Shown here: piece after piece, positions 24,803 through 34,805 of the stretch
Numbering within the stretch: position 1 is the first letter of the stretch
Layout: every line of letters begins with the position of its first letter
From: UBA1014 sp964344035
Lineage (GTDB): Bacteria > SAR324 > NAC60-12
Reading direction: 5' to 3'
Length of the DNA: 35,235 nucleotides
Assembly (NCBI GenBank): GCA_964344035.1
Contig: CAYFLK010000044.1
Span: 1-35,235 of the forward strand
Translations under genes and position numbers: made by a program
The notes under the pieces: generated by a model
The model's input: only the letters and a program-made list of their open reading frames with translations
What the model was told of the DNA's origin: nothing
Database searches by the model: none

Positions 24803-25300
24803 TCATTTCACTCGAAGCGGATGACCCGCAACACAAAACCAGATTTCATCACACCTTTCTCCCAGCATCTGCCCGATCCTCCCGGAGATGTCCGCATACA
24901 TGCGCGCAAGGGGGTTATCCGGGATTACTCCCAGCCCCACCTCATTTTGTACAAACACAAAATCGCGCTTCATTTCCAGCATTCCGGAAATGACCGCAAA
25001 GGCTTTTTCCTCCGCGAAACCATGGTGCAGCCAGTTGTTCAGCCACATGGTGACGCACTCAACCAAAACCGGGGACTCTGTCCCTTCAATTGCCCGCATC
25101 AAATGCAGGGGTTCTTCGACAGTCATGAACGTATTGCCTCTTCTCCTCTGATGCTCCGCCATTCGTGCGCGCATTTCCTCATCAGGAAGCTCCGTGGTTG
25201 CCAGGTAAAGAGGAATCCGGATCCCGGAAATCTCGAGAATGCGCTGTTCGGCAAACCGCGATTTCCCGCTTTTCATCCCTCCGCAGACCAGCACTTTCAC
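24803..25300 (-). CDS. cobU: Adenosylcobinamide kinase / adenosylcobinamide-phosphate guanylyltransferase (CobU/CobP)
   Basis: It phosphorylates adenosylcobinamide and then attaches GMP, activating it for nucleotide-loop joining. The 165-residue protein has the P-loop CGGMKSGKS at residues 6-14, RMAEHQRRRG with the candidate guanylylated His, the TVEEPLHL segment, VLVECVTMWLNN and the C-terminal VQNEVGLGVIPDNPLARMYAD. It starts with GTG at 25300, overlapping the cbiB stop (GTGA). Length is at the lower end but complete. Confidence 0.94.
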   Translation of the reverse strand: MKVLVCGGMKSGKSRFAEQRILEISGIRIPLYLATTELPDEEMRARMAEHQRRRGNTFMTVEEPLHLMRAIEGTESPVLVECVTMWLNNWLHHGFAEEKAFAVISGMLEMKRDFVFVQNEVGLGVIPDNPLARMYADISGRIGQMLGERCDEIWFCVAGHPLRVK

Positions 25301-26280
25301 GGCATTCCCAATCCGGCAAATGGAAGCGCCGAGGTCCCGAGGAGCGCCAGCCCCGCCGCGACAAACAGCAGGATCACGACAACAGCCACGCGGTTGACAC
25401 GGGCAATATCTTCAGCCGCCGCCCCGTCACGATGATCCGGGTTTCCCAGCCAGTGGTTGCCGCACAATCTGCCTTCGCGCCAGATAGGCCCACAGAGGCG
25501 GATTTGCAGCGCCCCTGCCGCTGCCGCTTCGCACCACCCCGCGTTCGGGCTGGGAAGCCTACGGTGTTCGGTCCATCCGGTTAGCCAGGCCCGTCTTCCG
25601 GAACAGTCCGGCAACAGCAAGGCGGCTAATCCGATCAAACCCCAAGTCAACCGTGAGGGGGCCCAGTTCAATAAATCGTCCATTCGTGCGGAAACCATGC
25701 CGAATTCCCGGTAGCGATCATTTCTGTAACCGAGCATCGAATCAAGGGTGTTCACCGCCTTGTATGCCAGCATCCCGGGGATGCCCAAAAGGAGGAAATA
25801 AAACAGGGGAGCAATCACACCGTCGCTGAGATTTTCGCTGATGCTTTCCACGGCAGCCCTGCCGCATGCCGGAAAATCAAGGTTTTTCGTGTCTCTGCCG
25901 ACCATCCTTCCGGTCTCCCCGCGGCAGCGGTCCAGGTCTCCCGAGCGCATGGCCCGCTCCACCCTTTGTCCATGGACAAGCAAATCCCTTCCGGCAAGCA
26001 GACTCCAGCCGAGGTACAGCCGCCACCCCCACGCCAACGAGGAATGCACCCCGGACAGCATCCAATCCACCACGAACCAAGCCGTCAACGTTACTGTGAT
26101 CACCAGCATGGCAAGCAAGCCTCCCCCTGTGCGTCCCGACCAGCCATGCGCCCGGAGAGTTTTTTCCAGCCTTTCAATCAGCAAACCCATCACGCGAACC
26201 GGGTGGAAGGGATAAACCGGATCACCGAATAACGCGTCCACCAGCACAATTGCGCACAACAACACTAGATACTGTTCCAC
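25297..26280 (-). CDS. cbiB: Adenosylcobinamide-phosphate synthase (CbiB/CobD)
   Basis: An integral membrane protein that attaches aminopropanol (phosphate) to adenosylcobyric acid. The 327 residues begin LCAIVLVDALFGDPVYPFHPVRVMG, with the family GDP...HPVRxMG signature. They continue through hydrophobic helices, ESISENLSDGVIAPLFYF, NTLDSMLGYRNDRY and APSRLTWGLIGLA. It starts with GTG at 26280 behind GGGAGAATGAGAG, a good ribosome site. It is the first gene of the operon whose leader holds the cobalamin riboswitch. Confidence 0.95.
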   Translation of the reverse strand: MEQYLVLLCAIVLVDALFGDPVYPFHPVRVMGLLIERLEKTLRAHGWSGRTGGGLLAMLVITVTLTAWFVVDWMLSGVHSSLAWGWRLYLGWSLLAGRDLLVHGQRVERAMRSGDLDRCRGETGRMVGRDTKNLDFPACGRAAVESISENLSDGVIAPLFYFLLLGIPGMLAYKAVNTLDSMLGYRNDRYREFGMVSARMDDLLNWAPSRLTWGLIGLAALLLPDCSGRRAWLTGWTEHRRLPSPNAGWCEAAAAGALQIRLCGPIWREGRLCGNHWLGNPDHRDGAAAEDIARVNRVAVVVILLFVAAGLALLGTSALPFAGLGMP

Positions 26281-26524
26281 CTCTCATTCTCCCTGCATGA
26301 GACTAGGCCGAAGGGTTCTGCCGCTCCTGTAAAGCGAGATGCATGTCTATCAAATTCGAGTCATGCTCCACCCGATTAATAGTCGGGGTTGAAGCTTGAG
26401 CCGATTTTGAACGATAATTTCCCCATTTGCCGGGGCGCACAACACGAACCAGGGAACCCGTGAACCAGGCGGCATACAAAATGGATGACCGGGATACTCA
26501 GTAGACAGGCATGCTCACTCTCCC
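26281..26524 (-). promoter_or_regulatory. Leader between riboswitch and cbiB
   Basis: About 240 bases lie between the riboswitch and the cbiB start, longer than usual. On the minus strand it contains GCGCCCCGGCAAATGGGG and CCCGA-CTATTAA-TCGGG hairpins, neither with a U-tract. No gene is supported here. It may hold an expression platform that acts on termination or on the ribosome site, but I cannot identify one. Confidence 0.45.
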
Positions 26525-26675
26525 CTTCCGCGAGGCGCCGAGTGTCAGGAAGCTCTGGCTGATCGTAGCGGAAACGCTGCGAATCACAGTTGCGCGACAG
26601 CGAGGGAATCACACCCTCTTCCTCCTTGTCTTTTCCAACCGGCGAGGGCACGGCAGCACCTGCTGCCGTCACCGA
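26525..26675 (-). promoter_or_regulatory. Cobalamin riboswitch upstream of the cbiB operon
   Basis: On the minus strand the sequence reads GCAGGTGCTGCCGTGCC (about 26664-26648), then AAGGAGGAAGAGGGTGTGAT and TCCCTCGCTGTCGCGCAACTGTGA (about 26608-26585), and finally CAGCCAGAGCTTCCTGACAC (about 26561-26542). These are, in order, the AGGTGC start, the GGAGGAA...GGTGxxATTCC...CGCTGTCGCGCAACTGTGA core and the GCCAG B12-box end of the AdoCbl-type riboswitch. It precedes eight B12 genes on the same strand, so it should shut them down when coenzyme B12 is plentiful. Confidence 0.88.
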
Positions 26676-26752
26676 TGCAGATGATACCTTCCCCTGTTGA
26701 AAACGAATTGACAAGCAAATTCAGAAACAGTCCGCTGCCGGCGAAGATTGAT

Positions 26753-27250
26753 ATGGAAGGCGGCAATGCCGTGTTTTCACCCTGCGGCAACTACCGTTAC
26801 GCGCTTTGGAGAACGTGGAATCAAAAAAGGGGGACAGTCTTGTTCATGGGGCTGAACCCTTCCACCGCTGACGCAACACGGGATGATCCCACCATCCGAC
26901 GCTGCCTGGGTTTCGCAAAAGACTGGGGATATGGCAGTCTGCTTGTCGGCAACCTGTTCGCCTTCAAAGCAACCCGCCCGCAAATCCTGCTGCAGTCCAC
27001 GGAACCGATTGGACCCGAAAACGACATATGGCTGCGGAGACTTTCAGCCCAGGCCGATTTGACGGTAGTCTGCTGGGGAAACCACGGCGCGCACCTGGGA
27101 AGGGACCGTGAAGTTCTTACCTGGATCAAATCCCCCCATTGCCTGGGCGCCACGCGCACAGGACTGCCGCGGCACCCGCTATATTTGTCCAAGGAATCAC
27201 TCCCGTTTCCTTATTCCATGCCGATGCGGCATTCCGGAACAATTCACTGA
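26753..27250 (+). CDS. DUF1643 domain protein
   Basis: The 165-residue protein starts at the ATG at 26753 (MEGGNAVFSPCGNYRYALWR). The upstream ATG at 26675 is possible but lies at the edge of the riboswitch and adds residues the family lacks. Conserved DUF1643 blocks are FMGLNPSTADATRDDPTIRR, FAKDWGYGSLLVGNLFAFKAT, and the later CWGNHGAHL...LTKSPHCLG-like TWIKSPHCLGATRTGLPRHPLY. Function is unknown. It stands alone on the plus strand, divergent from cbiB and convergent with the potassium channel. Confidence 0.9.
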   Translation: MEGGNAVFSPCGNYRYALWRTWNQKRGTVLFMGLNPSTADATRDDPTIRRCLGFAKDWGYGSLLVGNLFAFKATRPQILLQSTEPIGPENDIWLRRLSAQADLTVVCWGNHGAHLGRDREVLTWIKSPHCLGATRTGLPRHPLYLSKESLPFPYSMPMRHSGTIH

Positions 27251-27296
27251 TTCAGCCCGCGGCTTACCAAAACTACCGTGTACAAGGATCAGCGTT

Positions 27297-28142
27297 TCAC
27301 AAGTTGAGATGCGCTCCGCAGAACTTGCAGTGCTTTGCGTCTGCATCATGTCCATGTTTGGTGCAATCCGGACAGGTATGTACGGAGATGGCTTCTTTTT
27401 GCACATTCACCATTTCAACCGTGACAATCCCGGTGGGCACGGCGATGATGCCGTAACCCATGATCATCAGGATTGTTGCCATGAACTGACCCAGTGGTGT
27501 GGTTGGAGCAAGGTCCCCGTATCCGACAGTGGTCATGGTCACCACTGCCCAGTAAACTCCCTTGGGGATGCTTGAGAACCCGCTTCGTTCTCCCTCGATG
27601 AGGTACATGATCGTGCCTGCAATCATTGCCAGCGTCAACACCGCGCCGACAAAAACAAACACCTTGTAGCGGCTGGCCTTGATCGCGCGGATCAAATGCT
27701 CCGCCTCGCCCAGATAGCGCGCGAGTTTCAAAATCCTGAAGACCCTTAGCAGACGCACCGAACGGATAATCAGCAGCGACTGGCTTCCTACCAGGAACAA
27801 TGCCAGGTATGCAGGCAGGATTGCGAGCAGATCGATCAGCCCAAAAAAACTGAGCGCATAACTGACCGGCCGATGTACGACAATCAACCGCAACAAGTAC
27901 TCCGCGGTGAAGAGAATGGTGAACACCCACTCGGCCCAATACAGGTAAACACCCCACTTCCTTTCGATTGCGACCACGCTTTCAAGCATGACGGCAACAA
28001 CACTCAAAACAATCACCACCAGCAGGATTAAATCAAACACCCTGCCCGCGGGTGTGTCACCCTCAAAAATGATGCCGAAAAGTTGGCGCCTTAACCCTTC
28101 ATCCGGTTTCTTGTGGTATCTGTGATTCAGCAATTTAATCAT
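27297..28142 (-). CDS. Voltage-gated-type potassium channel subunit with zinc-ribbon tail
   Basis: The 281-residue protein starts at the ATG at 28142 with GAGGGG upstream; the frame to 28310 is not supported. It has six hydrophobic segments in Kv order, with an S4-like helix rich in spaced arginines (RSVRLLRVFRILKLARY, 127-143). The potassium selectivity filter TVGYGD is at 205-210, followed by S6. After S6 comes an unusual C-terminus with CPDC (257-260) and CKFC (272-275), a four-cysteine zinc-ribbon-like element. It would be a tetrameric plasma-membrane channel. The tail could make gating metal- or redox-sensitive; that is inference. Confidence 0.93.
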   Translation of the reverse strand: MIKLLNHRYHKKPDEGLRRQLFGIIFEGDTPAGRVFDLILLVVIVLSVVAVMLESVVAIERKWGVYLYWAEWVFTILFTAEYLLRLIVVHRPVSYALSFFGLIDLLAILPAYLALFLVGSQSLLIIRSVRLLRVFRILKLARYLGEAEHLIRAIKASRYKVFVFVGAVLTLAMIAGTIMYLIEGERSGFSSIPKGVYWAVVTMTTVGYGDLAPTTPLGQFMATILMIMGYGIIAVPTGIVTVEMVNVQKEAISVHTCPDCTKHGHDADAKHCKFCGAHLNL

Positions 28143-28365
28143 GAAACCCCTCAATTTGTATATCTTTTCCGCTCCAATACGATTTGGCGCACATCGGATG
28201 AAATACTCCTTCCTGAGCGAGAGTTCAAGTCCGCAAAAGCACATGCTAACATAATTTGTCACTTGGCGCCCATGTTCAAAACAGATGACAAGCATGGTGT
28301 TATTTGACATGATGAAGTTATTGCATATTTATTCCGAACAACAGGTTTGCCTCTGAAAAACGACC

Positions 28366-28743
28366 ATGCCGACACGCGGTTTTGTTGCACTGCGTTCTCA
28401 TTCGAAATACTTTGCCGCGTACGTTCACTATGATGCGGCGCCGGAACGCATCAGCCCGATGTTGAAAACGCATTACTCGAAGGTGGGCAAGATTCGCAAA
28501 CTGGTTAATCATGGAGCAATCAAATCACTTGGGAAAAACGGCGAAGTCCGGGTCCTCGATTCGCACGCGGAACCGATTGTTGTGGAATCGATGAAGCTGC
28601 TTGTAAAACACGCTCGAGAATACTGGGTTCATTACCTCTATGTTTATGAACCTGCCTACCTGCAATGGAGGGTGCGCAAGCTGGCCACGGAGGAGGAATA
28701 CGAAAAAACCGGCGGCAAACCCAAGTGGGACGGGTTAATCTAG
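28366..28743 (+). CDS. Hypothetical protein, 125 residues
   Basis: I do not recognise it. It is basic (MPTRGFVALRSHSKYFAAY...), with Tyr-rich WVHYLYVYEPAYLQWRVRKL and a charged tail ending GGKPKWDGLI. No signal peptide, membrane helix or known motif is visible. The composition looks like a real protein rather than a shadow frame, and codon use matches the GC-rich neighbours. There is no clear ribosome site before the ATG. It is 52 bases upstream of the oxidoreductase on the same strand and may be cotranscribed with it. Confidence 0.6.
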   Translation: MPTRGFVALRSHSKYFAAYVHYDAAPERISPMLKTHYSKVGKIRKLVNHGAIKSLGKNGEVRVLDSHAEPIVVESMKLLVKHAREYWVHYLYVYEPAYLQWRVRKLATEEEYEKTGGKPKWDGLI

Positions 28744-28795
28744 TCCTTCCCGGTTCGACGCAGGCGCAAGAAGTGCTGTTCCCCGAAGGGAAGAA

Positions 28796-29821
28796 ATGGA
28801 ACTGATGAAAGTTTTTCAAATCGAGAACGACTGGTCGTTCGAACACTTGACCCTGAAGGAACGTCCAATCCCAAAGCCGGGTCCGGGGGAGGTGCTGCTG
28901 AGGATGAAAGCAGCATCGCTTAATTTCCGCGACCTGGTGGTGCTCCGGCGTGGGTACGGTTCCCTCACCGGGACCCTTCCCCTGGTCCCGGTTTCAGACG
29001 GAGTAGGGGAAGTCACTGAAGTCGGGGCAGGTGTGACACGGGTGAATGTCGGGGACCGGGTTTGTCCGCTTTTCATGCAGCGCTGGATTTCCGGACCTCC
29101 CAATCGTGAGCGGTTGACCGCGACATTGGGTGGACCGCTGGACGGGGTGATGGCGGAATGGATGGCCCTGCCCGCAGAAGCGGTATGCATGGCGCCGGAA
29201 CACCTCAGCGACGAAGAATGTGCCGCGCTGCCCTGCGCCGCCCTGACCGCCTGGAGCGCGCTGATCACCGAGGGCCGCCTGAAGCCGGGAGACTCGGTGC
29301 TTGTTCAGGGGACCGGCGGGGTGTCCCTGTTTGCGCTGCTGTTTGCCAAAATGGCGGGCGCAAAAGTGGTGATCATTTCCGGAAACGAAGACAAACTGGC
29401 ACGGGCACTGAAACTCGGCGCTGACGAAGGGCTGAATTACCGGGACATCCCGGAATGGGGACGCGAGGTGAGGGAGTTGTGCGAAGGAGAGGGAGTGGAT
29501 CAAATCGTCGAAGTCGGGGGATCACAGACCTTCCCGCAATCGCTGCACGCGGTCCGCCCCGGGGGGACGATTTCCATGATCGGGGTGCTTTCCGGACCGA
29601 CGATGGAAGCGCAGCTCGGGCTGATAGTCACACGGCAGATCCGCATGCAGGGAATCACAGTCGGAAACCGCGATGGGTTCGAGGCCATGACTCACGCCAT
29701 CACGCTACACAACCTGCGTCCGGTGATCGATCGGACTTATGATTTCGAGCAACTGCCCGATGCCCTGAACCGGCTGAGAAGCGGAGCGCACTTCGGCAAA
29801 ATCTGCCTGCGTTTCAATTGA
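28796..29821 (+). CDS. MDR-family NAD(P)-dependent alcohol dehydrogenase / quinone oxidoreductase-like
   Basis: The 341-residue medium-chain reductase has the N-terminal GroES-like half (PGPGEVLLRMKAASLNFRDL, GDRVCPLF) and the Rossmann half with QGTGGVSLFALLFAKMAGA (GTGGV at 172-176). The usual catalytic and structural zinc cysteine sets are not evident, so it belongs with the quinone-oxidoreductase/zinc-less branch rather than classical zinc alcohol dehydrogenases. GAAGGGAAGAA directly precedes the ATG at 28796; an ATG three codons on is an alternative. Substrate unknown. Confidence 0.9.
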   Translation: MELMKVFQIENDWSFEHLTLKERPIPKPGPGEVLLRMKAASLNFRDLVVLRRGYGSLTGTLPLVPVSDGVGEVTEVGAGVTRVNVGDRVCPLFMQRWISGPPNRERLTATLGGPLDGVMAEWMALPAEAVCMAPEHLSDEECAALPCAALTAWSALITEGRLKPGDSVLVQGTGGVSLFALLFAKMAGAKVVIISGNEDKLARALKLGADEGLNYRDIPEWGREVRELCEGEGVDQIVEVGGSQTFPQSLHAVRPGGTISMIGVLSGPTMEAQLGLIVTRQIRMQGITVGNRDGFEAMTHAITLHNLRPVIDRTYDFEQLPDALNRLRSGAHFGKICLRFN

Positions 29822-30100
29822 TCTACGCATGACGCATCAGTTCAAAAGTTTCCTCAAGTAGTGTTATATCTGAATCATGAATTGAAATGTTGATTGAGAT
29901 GTCCAATTTTCAGTTTATAATTCATTCACATTAATACCTGATTTTCCCGATAATATCAGCTTACCAGAGCAATATGACAGAATAATCATGTAAATCAGGC
30001 ATTATTACATGATTATCCTGATAATATCAGAATAGCAGGTGATTTCTGCTTGATAATTATAAGTTATGTGTCTATTAGAATACGGAGAATATAATTATAA
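29822..30100. promoter_or_regulatory. AT-rich operator-like region before the restriction genes
   Basis: This gene-free 279-base stretch marks a sharp drop in GC. It contains a perfect inverted repeat, ATAATCATGTAA (29982-29993) and TTACATGATTAT (30005-30016), with an 11-base spacer. Flanking it are two copies of GATAATATCAG at 29949-29959 and 30020-30030, 71 bases apart. The second copy is the core of a perfect odd palindrome, CTGATA-A-TATCAG (30019-30031). The arrangement resembles operators for a dimeric regulator, as in restriction-modification control. No controller (C protein) gene is visible. Confidence 0.55.
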
Positions 30101-32914
30101 ATGAATACGATTTACAGTTTAATAAGAAGCAAAACTGAAACTTGGATAAAATTAGAGAAAGAGAATAACCAATCTCTAATTAGCAATACTTTAAAGCATA
30201 TTGAAGAAACTGGAAAACTTCGTCCCCCGCAAAGAGAAGCAATCGAAATATATTTGTGGATTAAATTTGCCGGTGATAATAAAAGGCTTTCTGAAATGGT
30301 GAAGGAGGGTCTTTTATATGATGATGTTGTTGCGCAAGAATATGATAATTATCATACATTTAAAGGAAATTACGTTACACAGTTTCTCAATCATTTTTTC
30401 CAGGATAATGGTTTAAAAATCCTTCATAATAAACTCGTAAATGCGCCTGCCGGAAATACAATCGACTGGAACAGTTTACTTGATGAGTTTCTACATAATT
30501 TTGATTATTCCAATTACCTTTATAGTCTGCCTATGGGGGCAGGAAAAACCTTCCTGATGGCTTGTTTTATTTATCTGGATTTATACTTTGCCACTCTATT
30601 TAAAAAAGACAAACGCTTTGCTCATAATTTTGTTGTATTTGCGCCACAGGCGTCAAAAACGGCAATTCTTCCATCGTTGAGAACAATAAAAGACTTTACT
30701 CCTGAATGGATATTGCCAAAGGAAGAAGCTGATAAATTAAAGCAGGGAATCACTATCGAAATTCTTGATAGCCTAAGTTCAAAAAGAAAGGACAAACTGC
30801 ATGGCAACAATCCTAATCTTGAAAAGGTAAACAGGATAAAGCAGACAAAAGTTTTGGAATGGTATTCATTACAAACGCTGAAAAAGTAGTTCTTGAGCGG
30901 TATGATGACAAAGACAAGGGTTTAGTAGATAATCCGATGAATGAACGAACAATAGACGACATGCAAAAAACCAATGAACTGCGAGAAGCCTTATCACAGA
31001 TACCGCATTTAACAGTTATTCTTGATGAAGTACATCACACATATGGCTCAACCGGAAACGGCGAGAAAAAACTAAGACAGGCAGTAAGCGTTTTAAACCA
31101 GCACGGCAATGTTAATTCTGTAATCGGATTATCAGGAACGCCTTATGTAAAAACAAAAATAGAAATCGAAGGTAAAAATATCACCTTAAACCAGATACAG
31201 GATATTGTTTATAATTATCCGCTTAATATCGGCATTGGCAGGTTTCTTAAAAAACCGGACATCAGAAAAGCAAGTGTAAAAGAAAGCGTGTTTATTGAAC
31301 AGGCACTTTCTGACTTCTTTTTAAATTATGACATAGATTATCAAAATGGAACAAAAAGCAAAGTCGCTTTTTACTGTCCATCCATTAAAAAACTGAACGA
31401 TGATATTCTGCCTGTAACACAAAAGTGGTATCAGAAAAACCGCAAGGGCAAAGAAGACGAGATTTTCAGATATTATTCCAGCGTGGATAAAAAGAACAAA
31501 CAATACGAACTGCCGAAAGAAAACCTTGCCATATTCAACAACCTTGACAAGCCGTATTCAAAAAAACGTGTTATTCTGCTTGTAGCCATAGGAACAGAGG
31601 GCTGGGATTGCAGAAGTCTTACATCCGTTGTACTTCCACGGCAGAAAACAACCAAGAATTTTGTGCTTCAAACTACTTGCCGTTGTTTAAGAGAAGTAAC
31701 GGACGCATCAAAAGAAAACGCCCTGATTTACCTTTCCAGCGATAATTACGAAACGCTTGATAAAGAACTCAAAGAAAACTACCAGCTTTCAATTACCGAC
31801 CTGACGGAGAAAAAAGAGCAGACCATTGAAGCGCAGATCAGAAAACCAAAACTCGGTAAATTGAAATAAACAGATTGAAACCAAATACAAGATTATCAAA
31901 AAGACCTCGCCTGAAATCAAAAAAGAACTAACAGCATTTAAATTTACGGATATTAAAAAGTCATTTGATTATGATAAAAGTATTATCTCCGGCAGTATCG
32001 GGAAAAGCGGACTGACCGGAGAAGTAGCGGTTGCCGATGTAAAGACAGACAGCGTTGCTCTTTTTCCCTTTGAGGATTTTATTTACAATCTTTCTGCCGC
32101 CACCTATGGGCTGTTTACTGAAACCGATTTGTATAATAGTTTTACTGATGAATTATCCGCTATTCATAAAAATATTGAGAAAGAACTTGAGTGGGTGATA
32201 TTAAACCCCAATCTTGATATAGGCGATATTAATCAAATTATTGCGTCTTCCTTTATGGACAGGGTTGAATACACAAAAGAGGTGATAGAGCAGGAAACAT
32301 AGATTGAACTTCTTGAATGGGAAGGCACTCACAATGAGATGAGTTTTGTTTCTCCAAAAGGCGTAACCTATAAGTTTATGCCGAAAATATCACAGCGTGA
32401 TTATCTTGGGAACAGGGGCTACGGCAAACATCCCGAATATATAGAAGATGACTTTTTCGGAGAGGAAACCAACTGCGACCCGCAAGACATCAGCTACAAC
32501 TACATTCCCTATAAAATGGACAGCGAGTTTGAGCAGAACGCCCTTGCCGAAATGCTGAAATTAAGCGAACTCAAAGACCTTGAGGTTTATTTTAACGGCT
32601 ACAAGGACGAACGCCTGCAATCGTTCTGGATACAGACACCGAGAGGCAGGTACACGCCTGACTTTTTGATATTACGAAGAAAAGAGAACAAAACATACAG
32701 AAAAGGACAGACAATCTCCATTGATAAAGCAATCATCATTGAGACCAAAGGAAAGCCCTATTATAATGATGAATTCAGGGCAAAGGAAAAGTTTGTGAAA
32801 GACGATTTTTTGAAACATAACAATCATTTCAGTTATCATTGCTTTGTTGACGAGGGTGAAAACGATTTTACAAAACACCTTGATACATTCAAGCGGTTAT
32901 TAAAGGATTTTTAA
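30101..32914 (+). pseudogene. res: Type III restriction endonuclease subunit (Res), three lesions
   Basis: Read through three breaks, this is one protein of about 937 residues: an SF2 helicase plus nuclease. Motifs are LPMGAGKTFLM (Walker A, about residue 144), VILDEVHHTYG (about 308), GLSGTPY, and QTTCRCLREV (motif VI). The C-terminal PD-(D/E)xK nuclease is present as YTPDFLIL and IIIETKGK. Breaks: a missing T in GTTTTGG near 30852-30855, an extra A at 31864-31866, and an in-frame TAG at 32300-32302 (ACA TAG ATT), where relatives would continue. Each frame resumes exactly in register. Either this is decay or sequence error in AT-rich DNA. It precedes mod by two bases. Confidence 0.85.
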
Positions 32915-32916
32915 TT

Positions 32917-34801
32917 ATGAAAACACATAAACAGTACAATATTACACCTGCAAAAGGACAGGCGCTTCTTAATTTTCAGGGCAGACGCTTTCCCGACAAG
33001 ATTGACGTTTTTGAAACCGAACTGATTGAAGAAGTCAGAAACACAAAAGCGAAAGAGCAGACTTTATTTGATAAGGAAACAGACCTTAATTATGATTTCA
33101 GAAACCTGCTTATTCAGGGCGATTGCCTTTCAGCCTGCGCCTATCTGAAACAGCAGAATATCAAGGTTGACCTTTTGTATATTGACCCGCCTTTTGCCAG
33201 CGGGGCTAACTACGCAAAGAAGTTATATCTGCGCAACGGCGGTAAATCTGAAATTGAAGCGGATGATAACACTATCGGTGAAGAAGTAATGTACGGCGAT
33301 ATTTGGCAGAAGGAGGATTATCTGAATTGGCTGTATGAAAGGTTACTTGCGATTAAAGATGTTATGAACGATAATGCCTGTATTTACCTCCATCTTGATT
33401 GGCATATTGGACACTATGTAAAAATACTTCTTGATGAAGTTTTTGGGGAGGAAAATTTTATTAATGAAATAGTATGGGGATATAAAGATATTGGTGCAAA
33501 GGCAGTTCCTTATTTTAAAAGAAGCATGACACGATATTTTTATATCAAATTTCAGAAGAAAGAATTTTTAATGTGCAAAGGCAGCAGCTTTCAGAAAGCA
33601 CAATTAAAAGATTTGGAGATTATTTTGATGAAAACGGGCAAATCATATATAAGTGGCTTAAAGAAAATAATCCTGGTGTTTTTATGAAATTAAAAGGGAT
33701 TCCTGATGATTTAAATGAAGTTTGGTTGGATAAATATAAAGGACAACCTTTTCTGATTGGTGGGATGATATTTCTCCTTTAAAATCACATTTTGATGAAT
33801 ATACATACTATAACCATACTCAAAAACCCGAAGCATTACTTGAAAGAATTATAAAAGCATCATCTGATGAAGGAATGATAGTTGCCGATTTCTTTTCCGG
33901 TTCCGGCACAACCGCCAAGGTTGCAAACGACCTGAACAGGAAATTCATTGCCTGTGACATAGGCATAAACGCCCTGCAAACGACCAGAGACCGCCTAGTA
34001 AAAGCTGGCGCCAGTTTCGATATTCTCAAAATCCAGGACGGTTTACGCCTTTTCCGTAATCCAGCACAAACAACCGCAAAGATATTCGGTATTATTGACG
34101 GCTTTAAATCACGAACAGATTTAAACCTGAATGACTTCTGGGACGGCGGTATCGCACTGGCAAAAGGCACTTATTCACCGGTCAAGTTTTCCGGTATTCA
34201 CGACAAACTCACCAAAGAACTGCTTGATGTCTTTCTTGAAGAAATCTACAAGCTGGAAGACACAACGAACAAAGCCAATGAAGTCATTGTCATCTACGCT
34301 CACAAAGACCTTGAAATAAATCAGGAATATTTAAACAAACAGCTTAACAAAACCGCCAAGACAGAATTGAAAGTAAAGCTCGTTTCCCTTGATGATTTGC
34401 TCGGTGAAAAAAGAGACGCATTGTTTACCCCTGACAATGCGGATATAAAAATCACAAAGCAAGGAAGTAAATACAAAGTTGAAATCAAAAAGTTTTTCAG
34501 CCCGTACCTCAAAAACAAGATTGACGATTACAACGCAAAGAAGACTAAAAAAGGGACGCTCGAACAGGATTTATCAAAGTCGGTAAAAATCAGCAGTAAC
34601 GGACTTGAACTGATAGAATCAGTACAATTTGACACCACTTTGAAAGAAGTATGGAAAAGCAATCCTTATTTAGAAGATAAAGCTGGCATCAAGGAAAAGA
34701 TAAAAGGCGCTTACGCCCTTGATACAGATAAATTCAAGATGAAGATAAGAAATATTGCGGGGGACGAGATAATAATTGATAGTGAAGAGATTGACACATA
34801 A
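32917..34801 (+). pseudogene. mod: Type III DNA methyltransferase subunit (Mod), two frameshifts
   Basis: Rejoined across two breaks, this is a roughly 628-residue adenine methyltransferase of the beta class. The catalytic IDPPFASGANYAKK (motif IV) comes first, near residue 90, then the target-recognition region, then the SAM-binding DFFSGSGTTAKVAND (motif I), near residue 325. This IV-before-I order fits type III Mod. Breaks: one missing T in the run at 33565-33569, and one missing T at 33749-33752 (would give PFSDWWDDISP). Both are in T runs. It follows res, the reverse of the usual mod-res order. The C-terminal 200 residues show no break. Confidence 0.85.
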
Positions 34802-34805
34802 GAAA

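Noticed and set aside
30101..34801. Phase-variable Mod through simple sequence repeats
   Set aside because: No long tandem tract; the breaks are isolated single-base changes in short runs and one stop codon, so decay or sequence error fits better.
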